The notes below the pieces were generated by a model. That model saw nothing but the letters and a program-made list of their open reading frames with translations. It was not told the origin of the DNA and made no database searches. Positions 18,511 to 26,353 of a DNA stretch of 64,000 nt are shown here, one piece after another. Made by a program: the position numbers and the translations under genes. Numbering within the stretch: position 1 is the stretch's first letter; the number at the start of each line of letters is the position of its first letter. The stretch comes from Trichomonas vaginalis G3 (taxonomy: Eukaryota > Parabasalia > Trichomonadida > Trichomonadidae). The stretch is from contig NC_067204.1 of assembly GCF_026262505.1 (NCBI RefSeq), positions 13,410,522 to 13,474,521 on the forward strand, read 5' to 3'.

Positions 18511-18551
18511 ATGACACTTTCTCCGGTTTATAGGACCTCTCTCATATTCTA
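18511..18551 (-). pseudogene. adenine-methyltransferase gene scrap (fossil)
   Basis: TGACACTTTCTCCGGTTTATAGGACCTCTCTCATATTCTA matches the methyltransferase gene of element B at about 25821-25860 with one difference. Element A stops being recognisable straight after it. Confidence 0.7.
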
Positions 18552-18560
18552 AACATCTTC

Positions 18561-18620
18561 GGGGCTAGAGGGCACGAAGTGCCTGGAAGCCCCACTACCT
18601 TTTTTTTTTTTTTTTTTTTT
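18561..18620. other. GC-rich nested hairpin followed by T21
   Basis: GGGGCT (18561-18566) pairs with AGCCCC (18588-18593), and inside it GGCAC pairs with GTGCC around a GAA loop. After ACTACC comes a run of 21 T (18600-18620). The hairpin is far more GC-rich than its surroundings. It could be the 3' end of a Pol III-type small RNA, or a junction structure where element A was broken. Confidence 0.5.
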
Positions 18621-18838
18621 ATTAGAAAATAATATGAGTTTATGTGATATTATTTTTCAGAAGATTTCATTCTATATGCCTATGAAAAGTACTCTCAAAA
18701 CTAACTTTTTCCTAATTATAATTAAATCTAGAATATTGTATTATGCTTAGTATTATTTCATTTTTCTCATTCAATTTAGAATTTACAAATGTCAAAAAAT
18801 TGAGAGCTGTCACTTTTGATGAATTTCTGTTTATTACA
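18621..18838. repeat. 218-bp copy of the right end of the hairpin element
   Basis: Matches 34103-34320 over its full 218 bases with about one difference, in the same orientation. It ends in the same TTTCTGTTTATTACA terminus. The left edge falls inside the inverted-repeat arm and abuts the T21 run. Confidence 0.9.
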
Positions 18839-19895
18839 GAATAAATTAATAATGAGATTATAAATTAGAATTATTTCTCTTTTATTTAAAATAAAAACTT
18901 AGTTCTATTTAAATTCGATAAAGAAGTACGAAAAAGTTGTATTATACGTATGATGTTGCCCGATGTTTGGTAACACTATTGTAGAATATAAGCATATATG
19001 AAGAAAAGCAATATGCTTAATATCGAGTAATTCTAATTTTTTTACGAAATTATTCAAATACGTTATTTTTTAAAATGAAAAGATAAGCATACCATTATGC
19101 AGTAGTTTGGCACATATACTATGCTGATGAAAGTTGGTCTCTAATTCGAAACTTGAGTCTGTCAAATTGGACGTTCCATCTTATTTTAATCGATATTCAA
19201 TACAAATGAATTCATATTAATAATAGTATCTAGTATAACTAGGTATTCCTATCACAGTATTTCTTCAATTTATTATAATATTTCAGCATTTTTTAGTTTC
19301 AATGCTGATTTGTTCCTTAGCTTGTAAACTATAGTTACTTTATATCTTCGGCTATTATCCTATTCAACTTAGACGTAAAAAAATTAAATAACGTATAAAT
19401 ATAATTTTAATGGTAAAAGATTAAATGTTTATTCCGTATGTAATGTGATTTGATTTGGATGGTAAGATAAGTTTCGGTATAGTTTTTGTTAATTGATTAA
19501 GAATTGTTGAATAAAATTCTGGAACTTCGTCAATTTCTTTGATTCCTTCTTGAAGCGTTGAAATTTCTTATTGACTCTCTTTTTATAATTTTTGAAAGAA
19601 ACCGTAAAAATTGTGAAACATGCTTTTTAATAAAAAACAATTTTGATGAAAACCATAAATTAATTTAAAATTGAAATAAATTTTTGAAATCTATGATATT
19701 GAATAAAAAAATTTATAGTGTAGATATTGATATAGATATAGATGTTAATTTTAATATGATATTTGATAAAATTTTTTTTATCAAAACATACTGATAATAG
19801 GTTGACATGTAATATGATATTTTGCCTTGTAAATATATTTGGTCGGCAAAATAACCTAATTACTCTTATTTTGAGTTCACTTCCACCATTTCGTC
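18839..19895. other. AT-rich spacer between the two Mavericks, no gene seen
   Basis: About 1 kb of very AT-rich DNA with stops in all frames. No gene, tRNA or clear repeat beyond simple A/T runs and ATAGATATAGAT microsatellite-like sequence near 19730. The Maverick-like sequence of element B resumes just before 19896. Confidence 0.6.
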
Positions 19896-20153
19896 TTATG
19901 ATACTTCAACTTGAGGTTCACTAACATCGAAAGGCATGTCCATAAGACGTTCTTCTTCTAACCTCTCTAGTCTGTTTGGATAATTGGCACGTGCTGTTTC
20001 CAAATCTAATTCGTAGGTCAGACCAGCCAGTTTGTCATAGACTTTTATGGGTCTTCCTTTCTTATATTTAAACTTCTTCGAAACTCTCCAACCATATCTT
20101 TGCAACTCTGCTTTTATTCTAGCAGACTTTCTGTCCATTCTATATGGGGGCAT
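19896..20153 (-). CDS. Maverick 85-aa basic protein, unknown
   Basis: MPPYRMDRKSARIKAELQRY then FKYKKGRPIKVYDKLAG and an acidic end. A short Lys/Arg-rich alpha/beta protein, preceded by the A/T box (TTTTTATAAAAATAAAAAAA on the other strand). No counterpart was seen in element A within the window. Not recognised. Confidence 0.55.
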   Translation of the reverse strand: MPPYRMDRKSARIKAELQRYGWRVSKKFKYKKGRPIKVYDKLAGLTYELDLETARANYPNRLERLEEERLMDMPFDVSEPQVEVS

Positions 20154-20183
20154 TTTTATAAAAATAAAAAAATATTTTTTTCT

Positions 20184-20768
20184 TTACTTTACATAACCGC
20201 CTGCTGCCATAAGTCTTTGACGCCAACCCATACCAGCTAATGAAGGTTGACTTGGTTTAGTTTGGAAACTAAACTTTGGTTTTGGTTTATCTTCAGTTTT
20301 TGGTTTCTCTTCTTCTATCGGTTTTTCGTCACTTTTCGGTTCCTCTGACTTTACTTCACTTGCAGGAACAGTTGTGTCGTCAACATCTTCATAAATATCA
20401 TATGCCATTTGTTTTTGTTTTCCTTTCAACTTTTTGTGTTTGTTGTAAAGTTTAGAATATTTCGACTCTAAGTCAATGAGATGTTCTATAATGAACTGTT
20501 GGTCAGTGAAGTAAACTTTTCCATCTGTTGTCTCGAAAGCTCCTTCAGACTTCAATATTTTATTTGTGAGAGTCTGTTTCTTTTTTGAGATACTAGCCGT
20601 TCCATTTCTATGAAAAGTGACTTTATAGTTAGGGTTTGTATTTCCAGACCTGGCACTTTCTATTATTGAATTTTTCTCTTCATCTGTAAGTTCTTTGACA
20701 GGTTTTGACAATGGTTCTGAACTTTTTGTTTGTGGTGTCAAATCTACCGTTTCAACTTCTTCGGTCAT
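20184..20768 (-). CDS. Maverick 194-aa protein, element B copy
   Basis: Same length and about 96% identical to the protein at 2997-3581, with differences such as Ile/Ala near residue 77 and LLVAGG/LMAAGG at the end. Layout: acidic start, basic coiled-coil middle, Glu/Pro/Lys-rich linker, GMGWRQRL tail. The start follows the TTTTTTACTGAGATGAAATG box. Function unknown; conservation in both elements shows it is a core gene of this Maverick type. Confidence 0.75.
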   Translation of the reverse strand: MTEEVETVDLTPQTKSSEPLSKPVKELTDEEKNSIIESARSGNTNPNYKVTFHRNGTASISKKKQTLTNKILKSEGAFETTDGKVYFTDQQFIIEHLIDLESKYSKLYNKHKKLKGKQKQMAYDIYEDVDDTTVPASEVKSEEPKSDEKPIEEEKPKTEDKPKPKFSFQTKPSQPSLAGMGWRQRLMAAGGYVK

Positions 20769-20774
20769 TTCATC

Positions 20775-20951
20775 TCAGTAAAAAATTTTAGTTTGGTTTG
20801 TTTTCACTGGTTGTTGTTGTGGAGGTGGGATGGTTCCTTTAATAATATCATTCAGTTTCACATGCTGAGCCTGACTATATGGTATCGGTTTAAATGCTGG
20901 AAGCCGACAAATCCATCTTGAACTCATTTGTCTCAATGCTGCATTGTTCAT
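20775..20951 (-). CDS. 58-aa Maverick gene
   Basis: MNNAALRQMSSRWICRLPAF at the start, then HVKLNDIIKGTIPPPQQQPV and TNQTKIFY at the end. It ends inside the ACTGAGATGAA box of the next gene. The counterpart in element A is the remnant at 2814-2977. Proline-rich tail; function unknown. Confidence 0.5.
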   Translation of the reverse strand: MNNAALRQMSSRWICRLPAFKPIPYSQAQHVKLNDIIKGTIPPPQQQPVKTNQTKIFY

Positions 20952-20957
20952 TTCATC

Positions 20958-21373
20958 CTAGTTTAAAACCTTACATTTCCCAAGTTTGAGGTGGTTGCGG
21001 TTGTTATTGCTTACCCATTGTTGTGCATGGTTATATCCTCTGTTAAAGAATCTTTCACCTTGGTCCATATAGTGTCCTGCTTGGTTATAGTAGTCATTTG
21101 CTTTGTTATAATAGTTTCCTGCTTGTCTTCCTACATTGTCCATCCATCCTTGAACTTTTCCTCTTGTTTCAAGATTTGGAATAAGATTTGTTGCATCTCG
21201 TGCTACATCCCAACCTTTCTGTACAGTTTGTATAATAGGTTGTGCTTTCTCTTTAAGTATACCTAATGTACTCAAAATCTTCCTTTCCAACTCCAAATAC
21301 ACCTCTGGCTATTGTTCCCACTGCGGGTAAAAATCTAGATGCGACTTCCTGCTAATGCGCCAAATAAACCCAT
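20958..21373 (-). pseudogene. small hydrophobic structural-like protein, element B copy (fossil)
   Basis: Counterpart of 2403-2800. The 114-aa frame at the left part encodes ILKEKAQPIIQTVQKGWDVA, then Tyr/Asn-rich NYYNKANDYYNQAGHYMDQG repeats; the hydrophobic MGLFGALAG start lies at about 21373, divergent from the integrase. Looks broken (about one break). Confidence 0.5.
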
Positions 21374-21390
21374 TTCTTATGGGTTAAAAA

Positions 21391-22350
21391 ATGACGAATC
21401 CGAACAAGGACCCCTATGTTTCTAAAGCGACAAAGAAAGCACTCATGATAAAAATCTTTAGTTCAACACCAAATGCTTGGTTTATGGATATCTTGGAAAA
21501 CATTCCGAGAGTTAGAAACAGATGGACCTCCATACTGGTTAATATTTGTTGGTCAAACACAAGATACTGTGAAGCCATACCATTACAGTCCAAAGCTATT
21601 TTAGATATCTTAGCAGCTTTGACAATATTCGTTGACAAATACCATCCAACAAAACTGACATCTGACTGTGAAAGTTCTTTCAAATCAGATGATATTAAAA
21701 ACTATCTGCGTTCAAAAAATGTAAACCAATATTTCATTGTCGACCAAAACCATTCTGCTCTTGGTGTCATTGACGGATGTATAAAAATGTTAAGAGACTT
21801 AAACCAACCACAAGGTGGTGAAGCAAATGAAATGTCATATGACGACAAATATAGACACTTCTCCCAGGCAAAGATGAGACAAGTTTTAAATATTTACAAT
21901 AACCGTAAACAAAAAGGTTTGGGAAACCCACTCCCCGAAGAAATGAAAAACAACCCTGACTTAGAGAAAGACTATATATTTAATAATTTAGTCAAAAGAG
22001 ACAAACAAGAAAGAATGCCGGGCTTCAAACTTCAGAAAGGTGACAAAGTAAAAATAGAAATACCTAAACGCGACCCATATGAAAATACTATTGACTATGA
22101 CAACAATGGGAACTCGACAGGTACTCACATTCGTGTTCGTAAAAATAGAAGAAAGTATACAAGAGAATATTATGAAGTTTTAGGCAAACATGGCAAAATG
22201 TACACACTGCAAGCAGAAGATAAAACTACTATTGTCAGACCTCGTTTCAAACTTGTCAAAGTTCAAGGTGGTATACTTTCAAAGACAGTTCCTAACAAAT
22301 ATAAGACAACTCCTGACGAATATGCTAAAGAAGTTGAAAATGACGACTAA
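21391..22350 (+). CDS. retroviral-like integrase of Maverick B
   Basis: 319 residues, reading from MTNPNKDPYVSKATKK. The rve-type core shows AWFMDIL (first acidic residue), LTSDCESSFKS (second) and QNHSALGVIDGCIKMLRDL (third region, with the HxALGVI word typical of Polinton integrases). The C-terminal third is basic with SH3/chromo-like words KGDKVKIEIPKRDP and YEVLGKHGKMYTLQ. It would catalyse insertion of the linear element. The stop overlaps the convergent fibre stop by four bases. The N-terminal zinc finger is not visible, so the frame may be a partial version. Confidence 0.85.
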   Translation: MTNPNKDPYVSKATKKALMIKIFSSTPNAWFMDILENIPRVRNRWTSILVNICWSNTRYCEAIPLQSKAILDILAALTIFVDKYHPTKLTSDCESSFKSDDIKNYLRSKNVNQYFIVDQNHSALGVIDGCIKMLRDLNQPQGGEANEMSYDDKYRHFSQAKMRQVLNIYNNRKQKGLGNPLPEEMKNNPDLEKDYIFNNLVKRDKQERMPGFKLQKGDKVKIEIPKRDPYENTIDYDNNGNSTGTHIRVRKNRRKYTREYYEVLGKHGKMYTLQAEDKTTIVRPRFKLVKVQGGILSKTVPNKYKTTPDEYAKEVENDD

Positions 22351-24152
22351 GCAATTCTATACCATGCGCAAACTGTCATGTAAGGTGGCATGTATTCTTT
22401 ACTTTGTCCCGTTGTTTGCGTATATCCTGAAACGAAATGTGTATGGTTTCCTTCTCCCTGCGTGTTATTCCAGTAACAATTTATAGCAAACTTAACGTCG
22501 TCTTTAACATCATATCCTTTACCTTTTGTCATTCTTGACCAATCCCAATATCTATGACTATGCCAACCTGCTTGAGATGTACTTAAATCTATGTAATGAC
22601 TGTGTGCAGGTAAATTTTCACCTGAAATCGTTTTACTTCCACCTGTTTCCTTTGAAGAGTTTGCACAATACAAAAACCTGTCGACTATTTGTTCCCATGC
22701 ACCAACACCAAACATTACTTGAGGACCTCTTGCATCCATAGATGTATAAATAGAACCTACTGGGTTCATTAAATCAAACATATGAGATATTATAGGATTG
22801 TCTCTTTTGAACTTAAAATATAGTGCAACTATTTCAGGTTTCTTCTGGTTTGTGTCAGAATATTTTTTATAATATAATCTTATGTTTTCATGGTAAGTAA
22901 AGTCTTGACTATAATATTTATTTCTGTCATCTGTATAATAATATACTATTCTCGTTTTTTCTATTGCATTATATCTTTTATATCTATAATAATCTAAATA
23001 TAATGTTAGCTTTTGTTCATCTACATGTGGTGTTCTGTCGTCATCTCCATAGTCATAATAATGTGGTGCCGGAGCTGGGTCAGGTAATATCATATCCACC
23101 ATTTCATAAACTCTTAAATATTTCTTTTGTTCGTCTCCATATAAGTTTAAGTAGCAGTTGTTGTCTAATGGAACTTTAACTTGTGTACCATCATTCTTTT
23201 TATAGCTTACATACATTTCATTGTTATTTTTCGGAATGATTTTACACCGTGTACCATTTTTTAAGGACTGTACAAACTGCCATCTAAAATATTTATTTTC
23301 TTCATTGACAGAAAAGTCACCAACAATAGTTTCAATATTTTTTGTTGTTCCTATCAAACTTTGGTATATTTCATTGACATATGTTTTATCTGCTTTATTT
23401 TCAAGGCTAACGTTTAAGTCTGTTATTTCAGAAGATGTATGTGTATGTCCAACGTCACTTTTCCTGTTTAAGGTTTCTTGTAAGTTTGTAATATTTGCAA
23501 TGGTATGTGTATGTCCAACGTCATTTTTCCTGTTTAAGGTTTCTTGTAAGTTTGTAATATTTGCAATGGTATGTGTATGTCCAACGTCATTTTTCCTGTT
23601 TAAGGTTTCTTGTAAGTTTGTAATATCAGATATAGAATGTGTATGAGTCTTATCTGCTTTTGTCTCTAATGTTTCCTTAAGACTTGGTATTTGGTTAATA
23701 TAATGTATATGAGTCTTTTTAGAATATTCGTTTTCAGCTCTTGTCACTTCACTTGACATTTTATTGTCAACATATGTTTTGTCTGCTAGTTCAGGATGAG
23801 TATGTTCTTTTGTTGCATAAGCTTTGTTAGCTCTTTCTTCTTCTTTTGCTATTGCATCGTCTACATATTCTTTGTCAGCTTTGTTGTCAACATCTGCTTT
23901 TAAAAGAAGTTCATTTATAGGTTTCTCGTTTAAAGTTCCTTTTGTTGGATTTATACAGACAGTATTGTTCTTATTGTCTTGAAATAGAAACTCATCTGTT
24001 ATAGGGTTTAATGTCAGTTTTAAGTCACCCCCTTTCAATGACTCAGATATCTTAGAATAGTTTGAAAAGTTTGTTGTGTTCTTATTTAGAGCTTGCATAA
24101 TGAGTTGTCGGTTGTGTTGTATTTCTCTCATAGACGCTGTTTCATTTGACAT
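22347..24152 (-). CDS. bacteriophage-type tail-fibre protein of Maverick B
   Basis: 601 residues, whole. Residues 1-100 form an N-terminal attachment part, residues 110-250 are trimeric-fibre-like repeats (GHTHTIANITNLQETLNRKN, unit of 25 residues, with ADKTHTHS variants), residues 260-440 are a beta-rich shaft domain with Tyr-rich sequence (YYRYKRYNAIEKTRIVYYYT), and residues 455-601 are a receptor-binding-type tip: NPVGSIYTSM, GAWEQIVDRFLYC, LPAHSHYIDLS, HTHFVSGYTQTT, PPYMTVCAWYR. This order and the PVGSIY...PPYxTV signature are those of phage tail-fibre proteins. Its role in a eukaryotic virus-like element is presumably cell attachment. Confidence 0.8.
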   Translation of the reverse strand: MSNETASMREIQHNRQLIMQALNKNTTNFSNYSKISESLKGGDLKLTLNPITDEFLFQDNKNNTVCINPTKGTLNEKPINELLLKADVDNKADKEYVDDAIAKEEERANKAYATKEHTHPELADKTYVDNKMSSEVTRAENEYSKKTHIHYINQIPSLKETLETKADKTHTHSISDITNLQETLNRKNDVGHTHTIANITNLQETLNRKNDVGHTHTIANITNLQETLNRKSDVGHTHTSSEITDLNVSLENKADKTYVNEIYQSLIGTTKNIETIVGDFSVNEENKYFRWQFVQSLKNGTRCKIIPKNNNEMYVSYKKNDGTQVKVPLDNNCYLNLYGDEQKKYLRVYEMVDMILPDPAPAPHYYDYGDDDRTPHVDEQKLTLYLDYYRYKRYNAIEKTRIVYYYTDDRNKYYSQDFTYHENIRLYYKKYSDTNQKKPEIVALYFKFKRDNPIISHMFDLMNPVGSIYTSMDARGPQVMFGVGAWEQIVDRFLYCANSSKETGGSKTISGENLPAHSHYIDLSTSQAGWHSHRYWDWSRMTKGKGYDVKDDVKFAINCYWNNTQGEGNHTHFVSGYTQTTGQSKEYMPPYMTVCAWYRIA

Positions 24153-24170
24153 TTTTATTATAGATAAAAT

Positions 24171-25019
24171 ATGCTTCCAATAGAAAAAGAAAATTCTAGA
24201 GTTGCTACATCTAAACCATTAGATGAACTTTTTACTAATGTCGGTCAAAAGTTTGAAACAGATACCGTAAAGCATGAAGGCTATCGTTTTGACTACCCAT
24301 TAAGATGGTTAAGAGACCCATCTGTCACAAAAGCTATTGGCTTTCGAAGAATAAAGTTTGTGTCTGTAGAAGATAAAAGTTTTCCATTTATTGTAAGGTT
24401 TCATATAGATTATACATCTGAAGGGCAACGAAAAATGTGGGAAGAAATTGAGCTAATACAAGTTGACCTCTCATCTTCTCTACAGACTGCATTAAAAAAT
24501 ATAGAAGATAAAATAAATTCATGTTATGCAAAATATGCTGATGAATATGCGAATACCGATAGCACACTTTATGTGAGAATTGTATATGACAAACAAAATT
24601 CACAAGTGTCATTTCAAATCTACGAAGACAATCCAAATAAAGACGAACAAATATATACAGAATTCACTGCAATGTCATGGTATTATTTGCAAAGAATGTT
24701 AAATCAGAAAGTTGAACCTCCTTTAGCAAATATCTACAGTCGATATGCAAGAGATGAACCATATTTATTTAAAGATGTTTTCGACCCAGATGCTATTATT
24801 GTTCATGCTTCATTTTCTGGCGCCCAAAACTCTTTCTTATGCTTGGCAAATGACTTTTACGAAAAACCTACAAAGTTATACGAACCACCAAGTGGAAGTA
24901 TTTCAGACTTTCAAGTATGGTTTACTACAGATGGAAGAAAAAGAATAATTCCATTATACCATGCGTTTTACTTAGAACTTAGTTTCATATACAACTACTA
25001 TCAAACGATAAAAATATAA
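24171..25019 (+). CDS. Maverick beta-rich protein, element B copy
   Basis: 282 residues, whole, homologous to 4376-5236. Shared words are KPLDELFTN, YRFDYPLRWL, KAIGFRRI, FDPDAIIVHASFSG, YEPPSGSISDFQVWFTT and FYLELSFIYN. Divergence from the element A protein is much larger than for the 194-aa protein, so the two may be paralogues rather than the same gene; their positions relative to the fibre gene also differ. Candidate virion protein. Divergent from the fibre gene with 18 bases between starts. Confidence 0.7.
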   Translation: MLPIEKENSRVATSKPLDELFTNVGQKFETDTVKHEGYRFDYPLRWLRDPSVTKAIGFRRIKFVSVEDKSFPFIVRFHIDYTSEGQRKMWEEIELIQVDLSSSLQTALKNIEDKINSCYAKYADEYANTDSTLYVRIVYDKQNSQVSFQIYEDNPNKDEQIYTEFTAMSWYYLQRMLNQKVEPPLANIYSRYARDEPYLFKDVFDPDAIIVHASFSGAQNSFLCLANDFYEKPTKLYEPPSGSISDFQVWFTTDGRKRIIPLYHAFYLELSFIYNYYQTIKI

Positions 25020-25023
25020 CTTT

Positions 25024-25257
25024 TTAATATACCGGTTGTGGTTGCCAACTTGACTGTGGTGCAGGTTCAGGCTGTTGTATTACAGGAGCTTGTTCTTCTG
25101 GTTCAGGGTCTTTAGGTATAATACCAACGAACTGACCTACTCTTTTACCAATATTTTTGACACCGTTCCATACTCCTCTTCCGACAGATTTTATTCCATT
25201 CCATATACCTCTTCCAACATTTCGAAAGAAGTTTCCTATCTTACTGAAGAAACTCAT
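25024..25257 (-). CDS. 77-aa amphipathic peptide, candidate membrane-active virion protein
   Basis: The first 47 residues contain repeated amphipathic segments (FSKIGNFFRNVGRGIWNGIK and SVGRGVWNGVKNIGKRVG), with G-W-N-G and G-K-R-V words and a net positive charge. The rest is Pro/Gln/Glu-rich (PKDPEPEEQAPVIQQPEPAP). Such a helix plus disordered tail recalls the membrane-lytic peptide of adenovirus protein VI, which helps the virus leave endosomes; this is analogy only. Confidence 0.6.
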   Translation of the reverse strand: MSFFSKIGNFFRNVGRGIWNGIKSVGRGVWNGVKNIGKRVGQFVGIIPKDPEPEEQAPVIQQPEPAPQSSWQPQPVY

Positions 25258-25275
25258 TTTACTATATGTAAAAAT

Positions 25276-25638
25276 CTAATGTCCGCCTAGTCTTTTGCGT
25301 TTCCTGTTGAGTTCCATAGCATTCTTTAACTGGAGCTCATACATTCTGTTTCTCCTCTGGTAGAAAACATATTCTGGGTCAACTCCTGTGTTCGCGTCAT
25401 CTGCATAAAGTTGTTTATATCCCACTTCAGGGTTTGTATAAAACTCTTTCCATCTCATATTTGCATACCATGGTGGCAAACCTAACGCAGCGTCATTTGA
25501 CATGGCAGTTTGCATTTGTACATCTGTTGGCACTTGACCATAGTTTGCCATTGCAGTTTGTATTCTAACTTCATTTGGAATATTCTCTGGGTTTGGTTGT
25601 CCAGGTTGCTGTGCATTCGCTAAGTTCTGTGCGTCCAT
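25276..25638 (-). CDS. 120-aa Maverick protein, unknown
   Basis: MDAQNLANAQQPGQPNPENI, then two similar segments (IQTAMANYGQVPTDVQ and MQTAMSNDAALGLPPWYANM), then a basic end NRKRKRLGGH that could be a nuclear-localisation or DNA-binding tail. Whole frame. Not recognised; the context with a membrane-active peptide suggests a structural role. Confidence 0.55.
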   Translation of the reverse strand: MDAQNLANAQQPGQPNPENIPNEVRIQTAMANYGQVPTDVQMQTAMSNDAALGLPPWYANMRWKEFYTNPEVGYKQLYADDANTGVDPEYVFYQRRNRMYELQLKNAMELNRKRKRLGGH

Positions 25639-25661
25639 TTAATATTAGATAAAAATATCTC

Positions 25662-25793
25662 TTACGAGTACATATGCTGAACATTTGCAGGCATTGGTTC
25701 ATCTTCATATTCTCTGTACTTTTCTGCCACGTCAAATAAATAAATGACACAATGGAAAAAACCTAAAACAAGTAGTCCTATTTCAAACCACAT
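25662..25793 (-). CDS. 43-aa single-pass membrane protein
   Basis: MWFEIGLLVLGFFHCVIYLF forms one likely transmembrane helix at the N-terminus, followed by a charged tail DVAEKYREYEDEPMPANVQH. The start lies inside the end of the methyltransferase gene with a 16-base overlap, typical of the compact gene packing in this element. Confidence 0.5.
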   Translation of the reverse strand: MWFEIGLLVLGFFHCVIYLFDVAEKYREYEDEPMPANVQHMYS

Positions 25794-26349
25794 TTACTTA
25801 CTAATAAAATTTCTTTATTGTGACACTTTCTCCAGTTTATAGGACCTCTCTCATATTCTATCTTGTCATATATAAACTCATAGTCATGTATGTCCTCTAA
25901 CCATCTCATAACGGTTTCCAAACCACTTTTATCGGATGTAAAGTAAAAGCATGGATGGTTATGTAAAACGTCTAAAGTTTCTAAAGAGTCTCTCAAAGTC
26001 CAGTCTACTTGGTATTGAAAATCCCATGTGTTATAGAACGGCGGGTCCACTATAAAGAAAATATTTTCCTTGTCTTTATATTTTTCATACAACTCTGTCC
26101 AATGACATCTCACAAACTCTATACCCTCAATATATTTTTCTATGTCCTCTTTGAAAACATTTGTATAGTTAAGATATAAAACTTTTGACATAAGTGTTTC
26201 AATGTCATGAACTCTTACAGCACCACTATATAATAGTCTAGCAGATATACTATCCCAGTCTATATATTCTGCTTTTTTCAAAACCTCTCTCACAATATTT
26301 TTCTTATCTAATGGTATACGTTCCATCTTACCTATAGGTATCTTTTCTT
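25778..26349 (-). pseudogene. D12-class N6-adenine DNA methyltransferase, C-terminal side (fossil)
   Basis: Contains the catalytic DPPF motif in the context KENIFFIVDPPFYNTWDFQY and the downstream CFYFTSDKSGLETVMRWL segment of Dam/D12-type methyltransferases. The gene is split by the Kolobok-like transposon; the N-terminal side lies at 28788-29030. The enzyme would methylate adenine in element DNA, as in many large DNA viruses. Confidence 0.8.
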
Positions 26350-26353
26350 TTAA
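26350..26353. repeat. TTAA target-site duplication, left
   Basis: TTAA immediately before the transposon terminus GGATGGGCACTCAT; matched by TTAA at 28784-28787. Confidence 0.85.

Larger units (their letters stand above)
1..18551. mobile_element. Maverick/Polinton element A (partial, fossil)
   Basis: A virus-like DNA element that runs off the left edge of the window. Visible parts are a retroviral-type integrase, an FtsK/A32-like packaging ATPase, an SF3 helicase, a double-jelly-roll-like major capsid protein, a penton-like minor capsid protein, a phage-type tail fibre, an HNH endonuclease and about ten unrecognised genes. This set is the hallmark of Mavericks/Polintons, which are abundant in Trichomonas. 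No protein-primed DNA polymerase B and no adenovirus-like protease could be recognised here; they may lie outside the window. The element looks broken, with several breaks. Its right limit is set by a short methyltransferase-like stretch, after which the sequence changes character. Near-identity of its 194-aa protein with that of element B suggests a recent copy. Confidence 0.9.
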
